Below, in pieces: positions 1 through 11,671 of a DNA stretch of 64,000 nucleotides. A program made the position numbers and the translations under genes. Below the pieces are notes generated by a model that searched no databases, was not told where the DNA came from, and saw nothing but the letters and a program-made list of their open reading frames with translations. The stretch comes from Batillaria attramentaria (lineage: Eukaryota > Mollusca > Gastropoda > Batillariidae), in the NCBI GenBank assembly GCA_018292915.2, contig JACVVK020000460.1:478935-542934 (forward strand), written 5' to 3'. Positions within the stretch are counted from its first letter, which is position 1. Each line of letters begins with the position of its first letter.

Positions 1-864
1 AATAGGTGAGTGATTGATGTCATATCATTATTGTCCTCATCACCTCATTGTTTAACTCACTCACTCATTGATATTGTAGCAGTTGTGGTTTCCTTAACTG
101 TTGGCAGTTAGTTTGGTCTTGCACTGGTGAAGTCTATGGTGATGGGGCACGCAACAAACATGGCTGAAGTCGCTGAGCACTGGTTTGAGCTAGACCAGCA
201 GAAAGGTCACTGGACTGATCACTGTCCCTCCCAGCTTCAAAGAATTATGTGTAGCTGAACAACTGTTGCACTTAAAACTTTTTTCTTTTTTTTTCAAAAA
301 CAACTTAGTTTGAATGTTTCCACAAAATTAACTCAGAAATGATATACTTTTACACTTTGGCCATGTTCTTGCAATTGCTCTGTCTGTCACTCTTTCCTGA
401 TTGTGTGCATGAACCAGTCTGAGGAATTCTTCCTCTTGAGTTTAAAGAACACCAAATAGCCTGTCAGACGACATTACTGTGGTAACAACATTAAAAGTGG
501 GGTGGGCGGAGGGGATGAATATATACAGTACGTAATTATATATAACTGTTTACATGATGCCTATAATTGATACATTTTTTTTGTTATAAAAATTTATTAT
601 GTCTAGACATTTTTTGGAGATGTAATGAGTGGACACACGATCATTGTACCTGAGCAGAAATTGCTGTTAATTTCAAATGAAGGGAGGCAACCTTCATGTA
701 ATCAGGTATCAGTTCAGAAGTTACCTCCCCTGAATGTGAGTATTGGTAGCTTAACATTTCTACTGACACCTGAAATCTTGTGCTTCAAATGACTACACAC
801 GAGTCATTTGGCTTTGCTGTCCTAGTTGTTTAATTTCATTTGTTTGATTGTTTCCTGATCACAG
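1..864. other. POFUT1 intron sequence, nothing else recognised
   Basis: AT-rich non-coding sequence with no exon I could match to the missing upstream part of POFUT1, and no clear repeat. It ends at the acceptor cctgatcacag immediately before position 865. Confidence 0.6.
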
Positions 865-3620
865 CATTCTGTCATTCACCCCGAAGATCAACTACTGGTG
901 AAACTGACAAGAAGTCAGACTGCCATGCCAAAGACGGAAATCCTTTTAAATCTTTCTGGGACACGTACAATGTGGATTTTGTTGGATCACAGTTCTATTC
1001 ACCTCTGTACTTTGGGACGCAAAGCCCTCATGAAATGAGAGCATGGCGGGAACGGTAAGAGGACTGTGATCAAATAATTTTCATAAAGTTAATGACTATG
1101 ATTACAATAATATTAATACTGCTAATTGTGTTTTATATATGCTTTACTTTAAAAATACAGTGTCCATCTTTTTAAAAAGAGTACCTTAACTTTTCGACCT
1201 CTAATTTTTACGCTGAAAAATCTTGAATTTGAAGGTCTGGTCAAAAACCAAGGAACAAAAACATTTAGTTTAATAATAATAATGAGTATTGTATAGACAC
1301 TTTAACCAATTTCATGAATCGGCTCAAAGCGCCACGAACTGAACCCAGCACGCACGCTCACGTGAATCACACGCATTCTCTCACACACTGGACACATTAC
1401 AGTCATGTGGTGCGAAGGGTCAGTTCAGCTATTTAACTTTCGGAATTTAGAATTGCATTTATTTTTTAAATTTGGTGGGCAGAACATTTCCAAAGCAGAG
1501 GGGGAGGAAGCCGGAGCTCCCGGAGAGAACCCCCGACGATCGGCCCGAATGAACGGTGCCACATACGAGAAGGAAAAATTCTTTGCCCCGAGTGGGACTC
1601 GAACCCCTGACCTCTCGCATTGGTGACAAGTCTCTTAACCACTAGACCACCGACCGCCCCTGCAGCTTCAGTTTCGATGTCCAGCCATCTTCACTGAACA
1701 CCATGTGTGCTGGTGGGGCTAGTAAACCAGTGATCGCGCTAGGCATTTTCCAAACTGGTACGACGTCACAGTTAAACCTACTCGCACGCGAACCGGTAGG
1801 CCAGTCACGGAAACCAGTAACTAATTTTGCCACCGAAACTCTGCTGACGAATGCAGTGATAAGTTAATTGCTAACTGTAACTGTTACGGTGTTTGTCAAT
1901 TAATTAAATGACAGGCGTCATACACTCACTACTACATCTCAGCATGGCTCTCTCTCTCTCTCTCTCTCTCTCTCAGAGACCTTTTTTCTCTCTCTTTTCC
2001 TTTATTTTTGAAACCACTCAAACAAAATAAGAACCAGTAGGTTCTACCGGCTACTGATTTTCAACCAGTATTTTCCTTTTCAAACCAGTATTTTACCGGT
2101 AATTACCAGTTAAATCCTTCCCTGGTAAACAACGCTGCTTGAAATAGTATCTTGCATCAGAGGGTCTTGAAATGCACAAAAACGGTTGTAAACCACACCT
2201 AATATTTTAATCACCATATTCTCCTTGCTGTTTTAATTGCACATGAGCATTTTCCACCGTCAAAACTCTGAAACGGTCCACCACAACAACCGAAACTTCC
2301 CACATGGCGGAAAACAGAAGTAGTGAAGGGAAACTACTCTGTAACTTCCGGCCTCAAAATGGTGGCATATCAACAAAGCAATTAAAAGCCAGACTGGCAC
2401 CGGCCCCTGTAGCGTAGTGGTTAGCACTTCAGACTATGGACTGGGAAACCTGGGTTCGAGTCCCAGCCGAGGCAAGCGGCATTTTTCCTACCTAGGTCGG
2501 CTCCTACCCAGAGCTAGTGTGCTATGGGCCCAATGGGGAGGCTGTTGCCACACAGCCGAGATTCACCCACTTCATGGGTGCGACTTTGGGGGTGCTATGA
2601 CACGTCTCACCAGTATGCCAAATGTTCAGAAAAAAATGGAACAAATTGATAAAACTTTGCCGATTAAGCCAGTCTGGCTTTCACTTGCTTTGTTGATACA
2701 TGTACCACCATTTTGAGGCTAGAAGTACAGCATAGTCTCCCTTCACACCTTCCGTTTCTGCCGTCTTTCAAGTTTCATGGAGCTTGATGTGGTAGTCCGT
2801 TTGGAAGTTTAGAAGGTGGAAAATGCTCGTGCAAAAAAAAAAAAGGAAGACAATGTCATGTGGTTATTAAAATGTTAGGTGAGGTTTACAACACTCCTTG
2901 TGATTTTAGAGCCATCTGATGCAATTAAGATACTGTTTCAAATAGCATCATTGTTAGCCCCACCCGCACACATGGAATTCATGCAGTGAAGGTGGACATG
3001 CATGTATCAAAACTGAAACTTTTTGTTTTTTGCTCCTTCGTTTTCGACCAGACCTTCAAATTCAAGACTTTTAAAGTGTGAAAAGTGGTGGAAAAGTTAA
3101 GGTCATTACCGGTGCTGTTAGAGTGTAACAGTTGCGATAACCTTGCTTTGAGTAGGAGAGCATCATGTGCTGTCGAGTGCTGTGACCTTCATTTGCGTGT
3201 TACAGCTACAGTCCCGACGACTACCCAGTGTTGGCATTCGTTGGACCGCCGGCCGCTTTCCCTGTCCAGGAACATCACGTGAAGCTGCATAAATATTTGA
3301 AGTGGTCAGACAAGTATGAAACAAAAGCAGCGGACTTCATCAACGATAACATACCTGACAAACCCTTTTTGGGAATCCATCTTAGAAATGGCATGGATTT
3401 TGTGAGTATATACACAGATCAGTTTGTTTCAGTGGCTGTCCGTGTGTTGGTATTAAGTTTGTAATAATAGTTTCCTGTGTAGCAGTTGACCCAGCACAGT
3501 TTGTAAATGATAAGTGGTAAGAAGGTCTGTCTTGACTGCAGAAGTTGCTTGGTTGTCGGAGAATTTGTGTGTGTGCGTGTGTGTGTGCACATGTGTGTGC
3601 GTGCGTACATGTATGCATTC

Positions 3621-3675
<55 letters not shown>

Positions 3676-3723
3676 CGTGCCTGCGTGCTTAGCACCTTTT
3701 TAACTAATTAGTAAATGTGTGTG

Positions 3724-3763
<40 letters not shown>

Positions 3764-5576
3764 CTACAGTAAGTTGCATATGATCTGCACCGTTAATTGT
3801 AGTAACCAATACAGTTGTTTTACCACAGAATTTTATTCAGGCAACTGTTCTTCTCTGTTTGCCAGAAAAATGCCTGTGAACACATGAAATCCACTGCAAA
3901 CATTTTTTCGATTGCACAATGTGTTGGGTATCGTAACGAGTTCGGCCCTGCAACATACGACATGTGTTTCCCCGCCGACAAGCTGGTCATCAAGCAGGTC
4001 AAGGCTGAAGTCAAACGCATCGGTGCCAAAGCGGTTTTTGTCGCCACTGACAATGACGACATGATCACTGCCTTCTCCAAACAGATGAAAACGGTAAGCT
4101 TCTGTTGAGTTGCAGTACTATGCAGTAGTGACCGTCTGTCTGCAAGAGACGAGCAATGAGAACTGAAAGCTGTCACTGGTGTTCAGTTGGAATACTTTGC
4201 TCTCTAGGAGGTGCAAATGTGCCCCAGTCATTGGCAGGGGGAGCAAATGTATCCCAGCTCCCCTCTCAGTCGGCCCCAGGGCGATTGTACTGTCACCTTC
4301 AGCCAGGTCGACTTTCGCAACATTTCCGCACTGTTGTCTGGAAAATGGAACAGTTACAAATTACAGCAGATATAAAAAAATGCATGTCTTCACCATTTTG
4401 GGTTGCATTTTTTTGATACTTTGCATAAGTTACAATCCATCAATCCAAATGAAGTCTGCGGCCACGTGACTTCAACTTGCGAGACCAACATCCAGGGTGT
4501 AAACATCCGGGTACCCGCACAGCAAAGGTGGAATCACTCCGCTGAGTAGAGAGCTGTGGTACACGCCATATGCTGAGAACATGCCACTCACGACAAACCA
4601 CCTTCTTTGTGCTAATATAGAACATTTGTCCTGAGTATTGCCCACTATGGTGCATAAATGATATTATGATAAGTGTTCCGATTGGCAAGAAAGAAATCAG
4701 ACTAAAAAAAAGAAAGAAAAGAAAACGGCAGTCAGACTATGAGGGGTGTGTGTCTGGCAGTTTGCAGACATGCTGCAGTGCACTGTTGCAGCATATCTGG
4801 CATATAATAATAATAATGATAATGAGTATTGTATAGGCGCTTTATCCAATTTCATGAATCGGCTCAAAGCACCGCGAACTGAACACAACACACACGCTCA
4901 CGTGAATCGCACGCATTCTCTCACACACTCGACATAAACACATTACAATCACGTGGTGCGAAGGGTCAGCTCAGCAATGTTAATTTCAGAATTTAGAATT
5001 GGATTTATTTTTCAAATTTTGTGGGCTGGACATTTCCAAAGCAGAGCAAAGGGGGAGGAAGCCGGAGTACCCGGAGAGAACCCCCAACGATCGGCCTGAA
5101 TGAACGGTGCCACATATGAGATGGAAAAATTCTTTGCCCCGAGTGGGACTCGAACCCCTGACCTCTCGCATGGGTGACAAGTCTCTCCCTTAACCACTGG
5201 ACCACCGACCGCCCCGGTATAAATATAATACATAGGTGCCAATTAGTACAGATTGACCGTATTATTTTCCGCATAAGTCAATTAATTACGGACATACGGT
5301 TTGGTTGCGTAAAATACTGAGGAGACAAATTTGAAATATTTAAAAAGGATCGTTAGGAAATACAGCTGTGCATGAACTGAAAACGACCGAATTAGTCGGA
5401 GTGCATCACCTTTTAATCTTGGCTGGGATATCACAAGTCATTGTGTGCCATACCAGTAAGAGCAGATATGGTTAAGACTTCTGTTCATTTACAAATGGGC
5501 AATTCTGCCTATAGTCAGCTCTGAAACTTTACAATTTTTTTCTAAGCTAGAACTGCTTTGTATTTGTCACTTTTAG

Positions 5577-5625
<49 letters not shown>

Positions 5626-5640
5626 CGTGCATGCTTTCTG

Positions 5641-5674
<34 letters not shown>

Positions 5675-6290
5675 AACAGTCTAGCAGAATACTGATAATT
5701 GCCCCCAAAATACTGACATTTGTTTGAAACAGTACTGACAGACACTATTGGGGATTGGCACCTGTGTAAATATATATATTTATTTGTTCTGCGAGAAATG
5801 TGCGGGTGGGGTGGATGGGTGTTTAGGGGTTTAACGTCCTTTTCCACCACATACGGCAAGAAATGTGCATAGGGATGGTCTGTGCTACTTTTACATGCAC
5901 TAATATGTTTTCCATGCTCAATGGCTAATCAGGGTTTGTTTCCCTGTGAGTAATTTTCAACCCCTTAAGAAAAAAAGGTTGTAGTTTTGTTTTGTTTTGT
6001 TTTGCCTGGGGGTTTTTTTATTTGTTTTTTTAAACAGGTGAAGTTTGTATAATTTACATTTTCCCCTTTTTTGTTTATTATATATTGTTTGTATTTTGCA
6101 GGTGAAGTTTGTGAGGCAACCACATCCCGCTGACCCTATGTTGGATTTGGCCATTTTGGGACAAGCGGACCATTTTATTGGCAACTGTGTCTCGAGCTTT
6201 ACAGCCTTCGTTAAGCGGGAGCGTGACACTACCAACAAGTCTTCGTCATTTTGGGCATTCACACGAAAACGAGAAAAGGAAGAATTGTGA
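865..6290 (+). CDS. POFUT1: GDP-fucose protein O-fucosyltransferase 1, 3' part (4 exons)
   Basis: The product transfers O-fucose from GDP-fucose to Ser/Thr of EGF-like repeats (Notch and relatives) in the ER lumen. Exons read here: 865-1054, 3206-3401, 3866-4093 and 6102-6290, all with AG/GT borders and matching phases. The protein reads through [16 protein letters not shown], then [11 protein letters not shown], the fucosyltransferase motif [27 protein letters not shown] and [20 protein letters not shown], in the same order as vertebrate POFUT1. It ends KREKEEL, a KDEL-like retention signal expected for this soluble ER enzyme. The N-terminal half, with its signal peptide, is upstream of the window. 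No frameshift or lost motif is seen. The 2.1 kb and 2.0 kb introns carry SINEs, a CAGTG element and a foldback. Family assignment is secure; exon borders are by eye. Confidence 0.93.
1270..1660 (-). mobile_element. tRNA-derived SINE, family S3 (full length)
   Basis: Read on the minus strand, a tRNA-like head (TGGTCTAGTGGTTAAGAG A-box region, GGTTCGAGTCCCACTC B-box region) is followed by a body of about 300 bp and an (ATT)n tail. Other copies are at 4803-5214, 44569-44960 and, partial, 15680-15856, 22664-22765 and 41720-41935. It lies in a POFUT1 intron. Family names S1-S5 are labels used only here. Confidence 0.85.
1728..2124. mobile_element. CAGTG/CAGGG MITE with 6-bp TSD gtaaac
   Basis: The element starts CAGTGATCGCGCTAGG and ends TTAAATCCTTCCCTG, flanked on both sides by gtaaac (1722-1727 and 2125-2130). 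The interior contains many ACTGGT/ACCAGT motifs, a (CT)n run and the end motif ACCGGTAATTACCAGT. It is related to the elements at 16206, 21668 and 47383. Confidence 0.75.
2242..2834. mobile_element. Foldback element with ~150-bp arms and a SINE in its loop
   Basis: 2242-2398 and about 2668-2834 are inverted copies of each other. Both outer ends read GCATTTTCCACC followed by AAACGG(A/T)C(C/T)ACCAC; both inner ends carry CTCAAAATGGTGG, ATCAACAAAGCAA and AAAGCCAGACTGGC. The loop between the arms is occupied by an S2 SINE. It lies in a POFUT1 intron. Confidence 0.75.
2401..2612 (+). mobile_element. tRNA-derived SINE, family S2 (3' truncated)
   Basis: The tRNA-like head has TAGCGTAGTGGTTAGC and GGTTCGAGTCCCAGCC, followed by the S2 body up to GGGGGTGC. 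The copy is lost beyond about 2612. It sits inside the foldback element at 2242-2834. Confidence 0.85.
3566..3762. repeat. Facing (GT)n and (CA)n microsatellites
   Basis: A (GT)n run at about 3624-3672 is followed 50 bp later by a (CA)n run at 3726-3762, so the two can fold on each other. Long open frames here are artefacts of the dinucleotide repeats. Confidence 0.9.
4803..5214 (-). mobile_element. tRNA-derived SINE, family S3 (full length)
   Basis: Second complete S3 copy in POFUT1, same strand as the first, with an (ATT)n-type tail at 4806-4830 and the tRNA-like head (GGTTCGAGTCCCACTC on the minus strand) near 5150. It lies in the last POFUT1 intron. Confidence 0.85.
5577..5676. repeat. 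(GT)n, (TA)n and poly(T) tract
   Basis: A (GT)n run at 5577-5621 is followed by a short (AT)n run and poly(T). Simple sequence in the last POFUT1 intron. Confidence 0.9.
5804..5858 (-). mobile_element. 3'-tail-only fragment of SINE S1 with its own TSD
   Basis: On the minus strand only the last ~50 bp of S1 is present, from CGTATGTGGTGGAAAAGGAC to the C-rich end. It is flanked by a 13-bp direct repeat with one mismatch (GCACATTTCTTGC / GCACATTTCTCGC, minus strand), so it looks like an insertion rather than a leftover of decay. Confidence 0.7.
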
Positions 6291-7142
6291 TTCGAAAATG
6301 ATGGGGCTTTGAAAACTGATCTTCAGTCATACACAGTTTTAATTTGCCATGAGTTTGCTGATCACATCAGTGATCATGTTATATTATTGCATGCATTGTA
6401 CTGCCTATGGTAAGTACATGTAGATGCGCAGTCCCAGGGATTTAAGAAAGCTTATTGTGGATGAAATTTATATTTGCTAACTGCTGAAAACGTGTATTTT
6501 GAATAAGACAGATTATGTGGACAGCAGTGTTTGATCCACTGTTGTTACATGAGGATACACATTAAGAACATGTTGAATCAAATGTCATGAAATCCTGAAA
6601 AAGTACAAAAGAATATATCCTGTATCATGTCAGTTTAACTTGGTACATATATGATACATGTACTTTGGAACCAAACAATGTCTAATGAACAAAAGTGTGA
6701 TGACAAATCAATTTTTAAAAAAAAAAATTTTTAGTTACATGTAGTACCAAGAGTTCTCTCATGTTGCCTTCTGATATTGCAGGTTTCTCTGTGCTTCTGT
6801 CATTAGTTTTTTTCATGTACACACTGACTAATATTATTATACTTTTTTACATCTTTGCTTGGATAATTTACATAGTATTGTTACATTAGTTATGAAATGG
6901 ACAGGGGTGGAGGATTTTTGTTCGTGTTTGTTGAAAATCACAGTTTGGGAGGTGCATTTTTCATTAACTTTAGGCTGGGTTTCATAATACATGTATTTAT
7001 CATTGTTTTCTTTAAGACTGTCCTCTTTTTTAACATAGTAGTGCCTATTTTGCAAGCTTAATTCCGTCTTAAAATTGCAATGCAATTTTTGATTTTGATC
7101 AGATTTGACATCTCGAAGCATGTACGTGTGTGTGTGTGTGTG

Positions 7143-7173
<31 letters not shown>

Positions 7174-8854
7174 TAGTTGATTTGACTTGCTTTAAAGTGT
7201 CAATTTGCACATTTTGTGTTCAATGCTGAAGGAAACTTTTTTGTTTTCGTGAAAGTTAGGTGTGTCAAAGAAAACATCAGAGAATGTATCTAGGTCAGGA
7301 ACGGTGTAATATCTCGCCAAAGGCATGAACGTTTGCTTGGTGCCTGTTCGTTCGAGGCTTTCACTGCATGTGCACGTTTCTAAGTGACACAATGCTAGAC
7401 GCCATCAGAATACCTCAAAAACGATTTTTGACTCGCGTGTGCAACAAAATAAGTATGTTTCCTAGCCCTCCGTGGTCTTCCTGTCATCTGCCCGTCATTA
7501 TCATCTAGCTTTTTTTTTTTTTTTTTTTTTCAGGAACTATAAAATTAAATAGTAGAAACACCAAACAGTAATAGTTGGTGACATGGGCTTCCTAACGCAT
7601 TATTTTCAGTGACCACCCTCAAAGGTCAAGGTCATAGGGTCATTGTGAAAGTTCCAAAAAAATTCATGTTTTCTTTGTTTCTTAGCAACTGCAAACACCA
7701 GGCAACTCAAACTTAGCACAAATGATGCTGGTATGAAAAGCTTTCTTCTGTACAATTTGTGTGACCTTCTCAGGGATGAAGATCACAGGGATTGGATGAA
7801 AGTTTTTGAAATCAAAATGTTGATAAAACATTTGCCGTATCTGCAGTGATAGTTGGTATTAAGAATGTCCTTGAGTGACATCTAGTAAAGGTCAAGGTCA
7901 TACATGAGTCAATTAGGCTTTTTCCGTTTTGTTTGAGCTAGGATATATCAGAAAATAGGCCGTTACAAATTCCATCAACTGGGTTTTTCGTTTGAATGTC
8001 GTATTTTGTTTAGCATCTCGTCATTAGTTTTTGTTGTTATGGGTTGTGCTTTTGTTAGACCTGAAGGGATCCTCTGTTTCCAGTACTAAGTGCATTTAAA
8101 GTACAGTGGTACATATTACCCTAACTGCATTATGATTATCTAGTCTGTATGTTTGACAAAAATTTGCATTGAAATTTCCACTGAAAGACAACTTTTTGCT
8201 GATTATCAAGTGCTTAATTAATACAGTGCCAGAATGAACTGAATGACTAGACCATAAATTGAAATGTGATGTTTAATGTTTAAATATTTGTTCATATCTT
8301 TTGGTTCACTGTGAATTATGTCCGGACTTAACTCAGTCAGTGATAGCAGTATAAAAATGTGATACAGATATGGGAGATATTTTGTTAGATTCGTGTACAC
8401 ATGGCACAAGGCTTCGCTGTTGAATCACGACCAAGACTGAATCTGGCAATTTTAAGGGGACCTTTAATAATTGCTTATACATGTGGACCATTTTTTATTT
8501 GTTAAATTTGCTTGAATTTCATGGACTGATCTGCTGGTTCTTCGATTTTGTTACGCATATGGAAAGAGTTTCCTTGCATTAAAGTGTCAATTTTGTTTAA
8601 CGTTTCTATGATTTTCTCAATAGATTTTTATTTCTGTTTTGTCTGCTTTGGGCCTCACACTTTGTGTACCTTCCAAAAAGCACTTTTCACACAAACACGC
8701 ACACCCATTTTTCCTCAGAAAGGAGTGCTAGAGTTACTGTAAACACTTCGTCACACACACACACACACACACACTTTTCAAAGTCAGGGGACGTACATTC
8801 AGGAACATTGCATCCAACACATTATGCCTTTTACCGTCTCTCTCTATCTCTCCT
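6291..8854. other. POFUT1 3' UTR and downstream spacer
   Basis: AT-rich. No polyadenylation site could be fixed. It holds a (TG)n/(TA)n run at 7126-7172, a poly(T) run at about 7511-7530, and at 7600-7930 a repeat containing AAAGGTCAAGGTCA twice (near 7620 and 7888), similar in motif to the repeat at 53452-54836. No coding exon is recognised. Confidence 0.5.
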
Positions 8855-9030
8855 TGGGAGCCGGGATAGCCGAATGGTAGACCGTTGGACTTTCAGTGCT
8901 CGGATCGTGAGTTCAAATCCCGGCTGCGGCCAAATATTTGTGCTGGCCTATTTCTCGTTGCCCCATCTTTGATATCACCCATACGTGGTGGAAAAGGACG
9001 TAAAAATCCCAAACACCCACGCACCCTCCC
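8855..9030 (+). mobile_element. tRNA-derived SINE, family S1
   Basis: Leu-type tRNA-like head (GGGAGCCGGGATAGCCGAAT, B-box GAGTTCAAATCCCGGC), then CCAAATATTTGTGCTGGC, GATATCACCC, GTGGTGGAAAAGGACGT and a CACCC-rich 3' end running into (CT)n/(CA)n. Confidence 0.9.
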
Positions 9031-9063
9031 TCCCTCTCTCTCTCTCTCTCTCTCTCACACACA

Positions 9064-9094
<31 letters not shown>

Positions 9095-9175
9095 TCACGC
9101 ACCCACAGTAGGAAGGATACAGCTATGGCTACTGCACGGATTTTTAAATTTAATACAGATCGTGGACATAATTGA

Positions 9176-9333
9176 CATGGCTGTGTGGCAACAGCCTCCC
9201 CATTAGGTCCATAGCACACCCGCTCTGAGCCGACCTAGGTAGGAAAAATCCCGCTTGCCTCGGCTGGGACTCGAACCCAGGTCTCCCGGTTCATGGTCCG
9301 AAGTGCTTACCACTACACTACGGGGGCGCCGGG
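9176..9333 (-). mobile_element. tRNA-derived SINE, family S2 (5' part)
   Basis: The minus strand carries the S2 head (TAGTGTAGTGGTAAGCACTT, GGTTCGAGTCCCAGCC) and the first ~80 bp of body, ending at CACACAGCCATG. Confidence 0.85.
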
Positions 9334-9459
9334 CCGGTACGACAACAAGTTTCTTTGAGATATTGAGATATTAAATCTTGTCTGCGACCGACGATACAAC
9401 AGAATCTATGTTGTGATATGGTTTTACAATGGTTACAATGAAGTTCAGCCGGATGATTT

Positions 9460-9980
9460 TGTTCTGTGTGTGTGTGTGTGTGTGTGTGTGTCAGTACAAC
9501 GTGCCGCTAGCACAGTTCAAGTCAACGTTATTTGTAAAGTTAAAAAAAAAAACCCACCACCGCCAACAAAACGACAAAAACACCTCCTAAACCTGATGTC
9601 TGCGCCTGCCACGTGTGTTTACTGCTGTTTGTTTACACTGCATGCAAACCTCTTGATTTTTAAGAAAAGAGTTCTATACATACCTACAGATTTCCCCCCA
9701 ACAGTATGTGAACTGGAAAAAAAGTGCCGAAGAAAATACCTGCCGGCGTATGAGTGACAACTGTATCACACAGTACAGTGTGTGTGTGTGTGTCTGTGTG
9801 TGTGTGTGTCTGTGTGTGTTGTGAATTTAGATGCAGCTAGCCGCTAGCATGATTTGTAAAGTTGTCCGGAAAAAACAACAACAAAAATTACGCTGTATCT
9901 GCGTCAGCCGCGTGTGTTTACTGTTTGTTTACACTGCATGCACACGTACCACTTGAGATCTTTTTAAGTTGTTTCTCTAT
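9460..9980 (+). repeat. Diverged direct duplication, ~340 bp apart
   Basis: Two related segments (about 9495-9680 and 9836-9975) share GCCGCTAGCA, ATTTGTAAAGTT, GTGTGTTTACTG, TTTACACTGCATGCA and CTTGA. Each is preceded by a (GT)n tract (9466-9492, 9779-9820). Confidence 0.6.
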
Positions 9981-10049
9981 AGAGAAACATCTTTATGAGA
10001 CGGGGCAGATTTCGCTACGCGCAGCAGCAAGTTCAGTTCAGTGATACAA

Positions 10050-10740
10050 AACAAGACTGTGACGTTTCTCCACACAATACTTACTTTCACGCACACAGTG
10101 ACGTAACGAAATCTGCGTCATAGACACCTTACGTGCACTCTATGCTGCTGCGTTCTTTTTCAGTGGCGGGAGTTGTGAGACGTGTGTGTGTGTGTGTGTG
10201 TGGACGGATGTAATGATGGCTATCTCCTAAACCACCTCGTTGGAGGCCTTTTTACTTTGAGATAAAATGGGAATTCACCTTCTCCAGACCTACCTTTCAC
10301 GATTTTTAGCCTACTGCATTTTCAGAAGAGTTATCACCGATTTTAAAAAATCGGTCATGTTACGAATTTTGTCGCAAAAAAATGTTCAAATGGCTTCATT
10401 TTCTGAAATTGGGAAGATCATCCAATTATACTGCCTGTTTTCGTAGCACAGCTCTGTAGCTCTGACAGGTGTTGTGTAAGGAAAATATTTCCGAGGTAGG
10501 GGTGGTTTGCATATAAGGCCAAATATCTATGAAAAGACTCCTTCAAATTACTCATCATTCCTGTATTTTTGTCACTTGTGCCAACTGCACATATGACATG
10601 AACTACTGCACTATTATAGCTTTAGTATTAAGAATAGCAGAGCTTTTAGATAAACACATTTTTCATGTTTCTGCGAGAAAGCGCCGGTCAAAAAAGTTCC
10701 AATTTTGCAATTTCGTAAGTACAATCCAAGGCACTTAAGT
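10050..10740. other. Spacer, nothing recognised
   Basis: Non-coding, with one short (GT)n run near 10180. It contains a CRE-like half site (GTGACGTAACG near 10098). No exon or repeat family is recognised. Confidence 0.4.
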
Positions 10741-10741
10741 C

Positions 10742-11190
10742 CACGTTTCATCAGCTCTCTAGATCTTCCAGATTTTATGTAAAAATTAATTCAGTCACGG
10801 AAGTCACAAAAGCAACAAGGAAATCACAAGATATGTAGAAGTATCATCTGTCAGACGAGCAGCGTGAGGCTGACGTCAAATGTTTGGTTCACAGACAAAA
10901 TTTGCAAGTATCGTCACTGCTTCCAACATTTCATCAGCCCTCTGGATCTTCCAGATTTCATGTGAAAAATAATTCAGTCGGAGAAGTCACAAAGCCAACA
11001 GGGAAATCACAGGACATAAACAAGCATCCTCAGACGATCTCAGTGCTAGAGGCTGACGTCAAAAGTTTAGTTCACGGAAATGACGTCATCTCTCTCTCTC
11101 TCTCTCTCCCCGGCTCTGTACTGATGACGACCTGCCTGAGGCTGACGTCAAATCAGTGTTTAGTTCACGGAACTGACGTCTCTCTCTCTC
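10742..11190 (+). promoter_or_regulatory. Cluster of CRE-like TGACGTCA sites in a tandem repeat
   Basis: A unit of about 170 bp is present twice (about 10742-10900 and 10925-11090) and a third time in part, with (CT)n runs between. Perfect palindromic TGACGTCA sites occur at 10871, 11054, 11081 and 11143, and TGACGTCT at 11174. TGACGTCA is the known CREB/ATF site. The cluster is about 2.5 kb upstream of the first clear exon of the + strand ARM-Tudor-Schlafen gene. A promoter role is inference; the spacing partly reflects the repeat itself. Confidence 0.4.
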
Positions 11191-11206
11191 TCTCTCTCTC
11201 TGGCCG

Positions 11207-11391
11207 GGGGAGCCAGGGTGGCCGAATCAGTGGTAGCGCGTTGGACTTTCAATGCTTGGGCCGAGAGTTCGAATCCCGGCCGCTGAGGCCAAATATTTGT
11301 GCTGGCCTTTTTCTCGTTGCCCCGTCAGTCTTTGATATCACCCTTATGTGGTGGAAAAGGACGTTAAACTCCTAAACACCCATCCACCCAC
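11207..11391 (+). mobile_element. tRNA-derived SINE, family S1
   Basis: Head GGGGGAGCCAGGGTGGCCGA, B-box GAGTTCGAATCCCGGC, body CCAAATATTTGTGCTGGC, tail GTGGTGGAAAAGGACGTTAA then CACCCATCCACCC. Confidence 0.9.
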
Positions 11392-11671
11392 CTTCTCTCT
11401 CTTTCTGCCTCTCTCTCTCTCTCTCTCTCTCTCTCCGAGGCTCCGTCTCTCTCCCTTCCGGCTTCCCCCACCCGGCCCCACCCCCAGTCACGTGGCTAAT
11501 CGGTTGAGGTCGTAGAGGATCTAGTGTCATTGGTAGAACTTGGAGAGGGGAGAACCGGCAACAATAACAACAAAACAGACAAAATCTAGTAAAATCAGAC
11601 ATACTGACATAACTGTTATGTACGTCTCTGGTAAAATGAACCGTCTGAGTCAGCGGTTTGGAGAAACAACT

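Noticed and set aside
1..864. An additional POFUT1 exon (e.g. frame MGHATNMAEVAEHWFELDQQ near 141-200)
   Set aside because: The peptide does not match any POFUT1 segment expected before DGNPFKSFW and lacks splice context.
3382..3711. Open frames rich in HTHTHT or VCVCVC here and at 28379-28610, 29129-29602 and 33333-33643
   Set aside because: Translations of (GT)n/(CA)n microsatellites; real exons nearby are in other frames or end before the tract.
3820..4176. 118-codon minus-strand frame
   Set aside because: Antisense of the POFUT1 exon at 3866-4093.
8855..8935. tRNA genes at the SINE heads (also 2401, 22283, 26215, 44569, 63510)
   Set aside because: A and B boxes are present, but cloverleaf pairing and anticodon arms are damaged and each is followed by a shared SINE body; they are SINE promoters, not tRNA genes.
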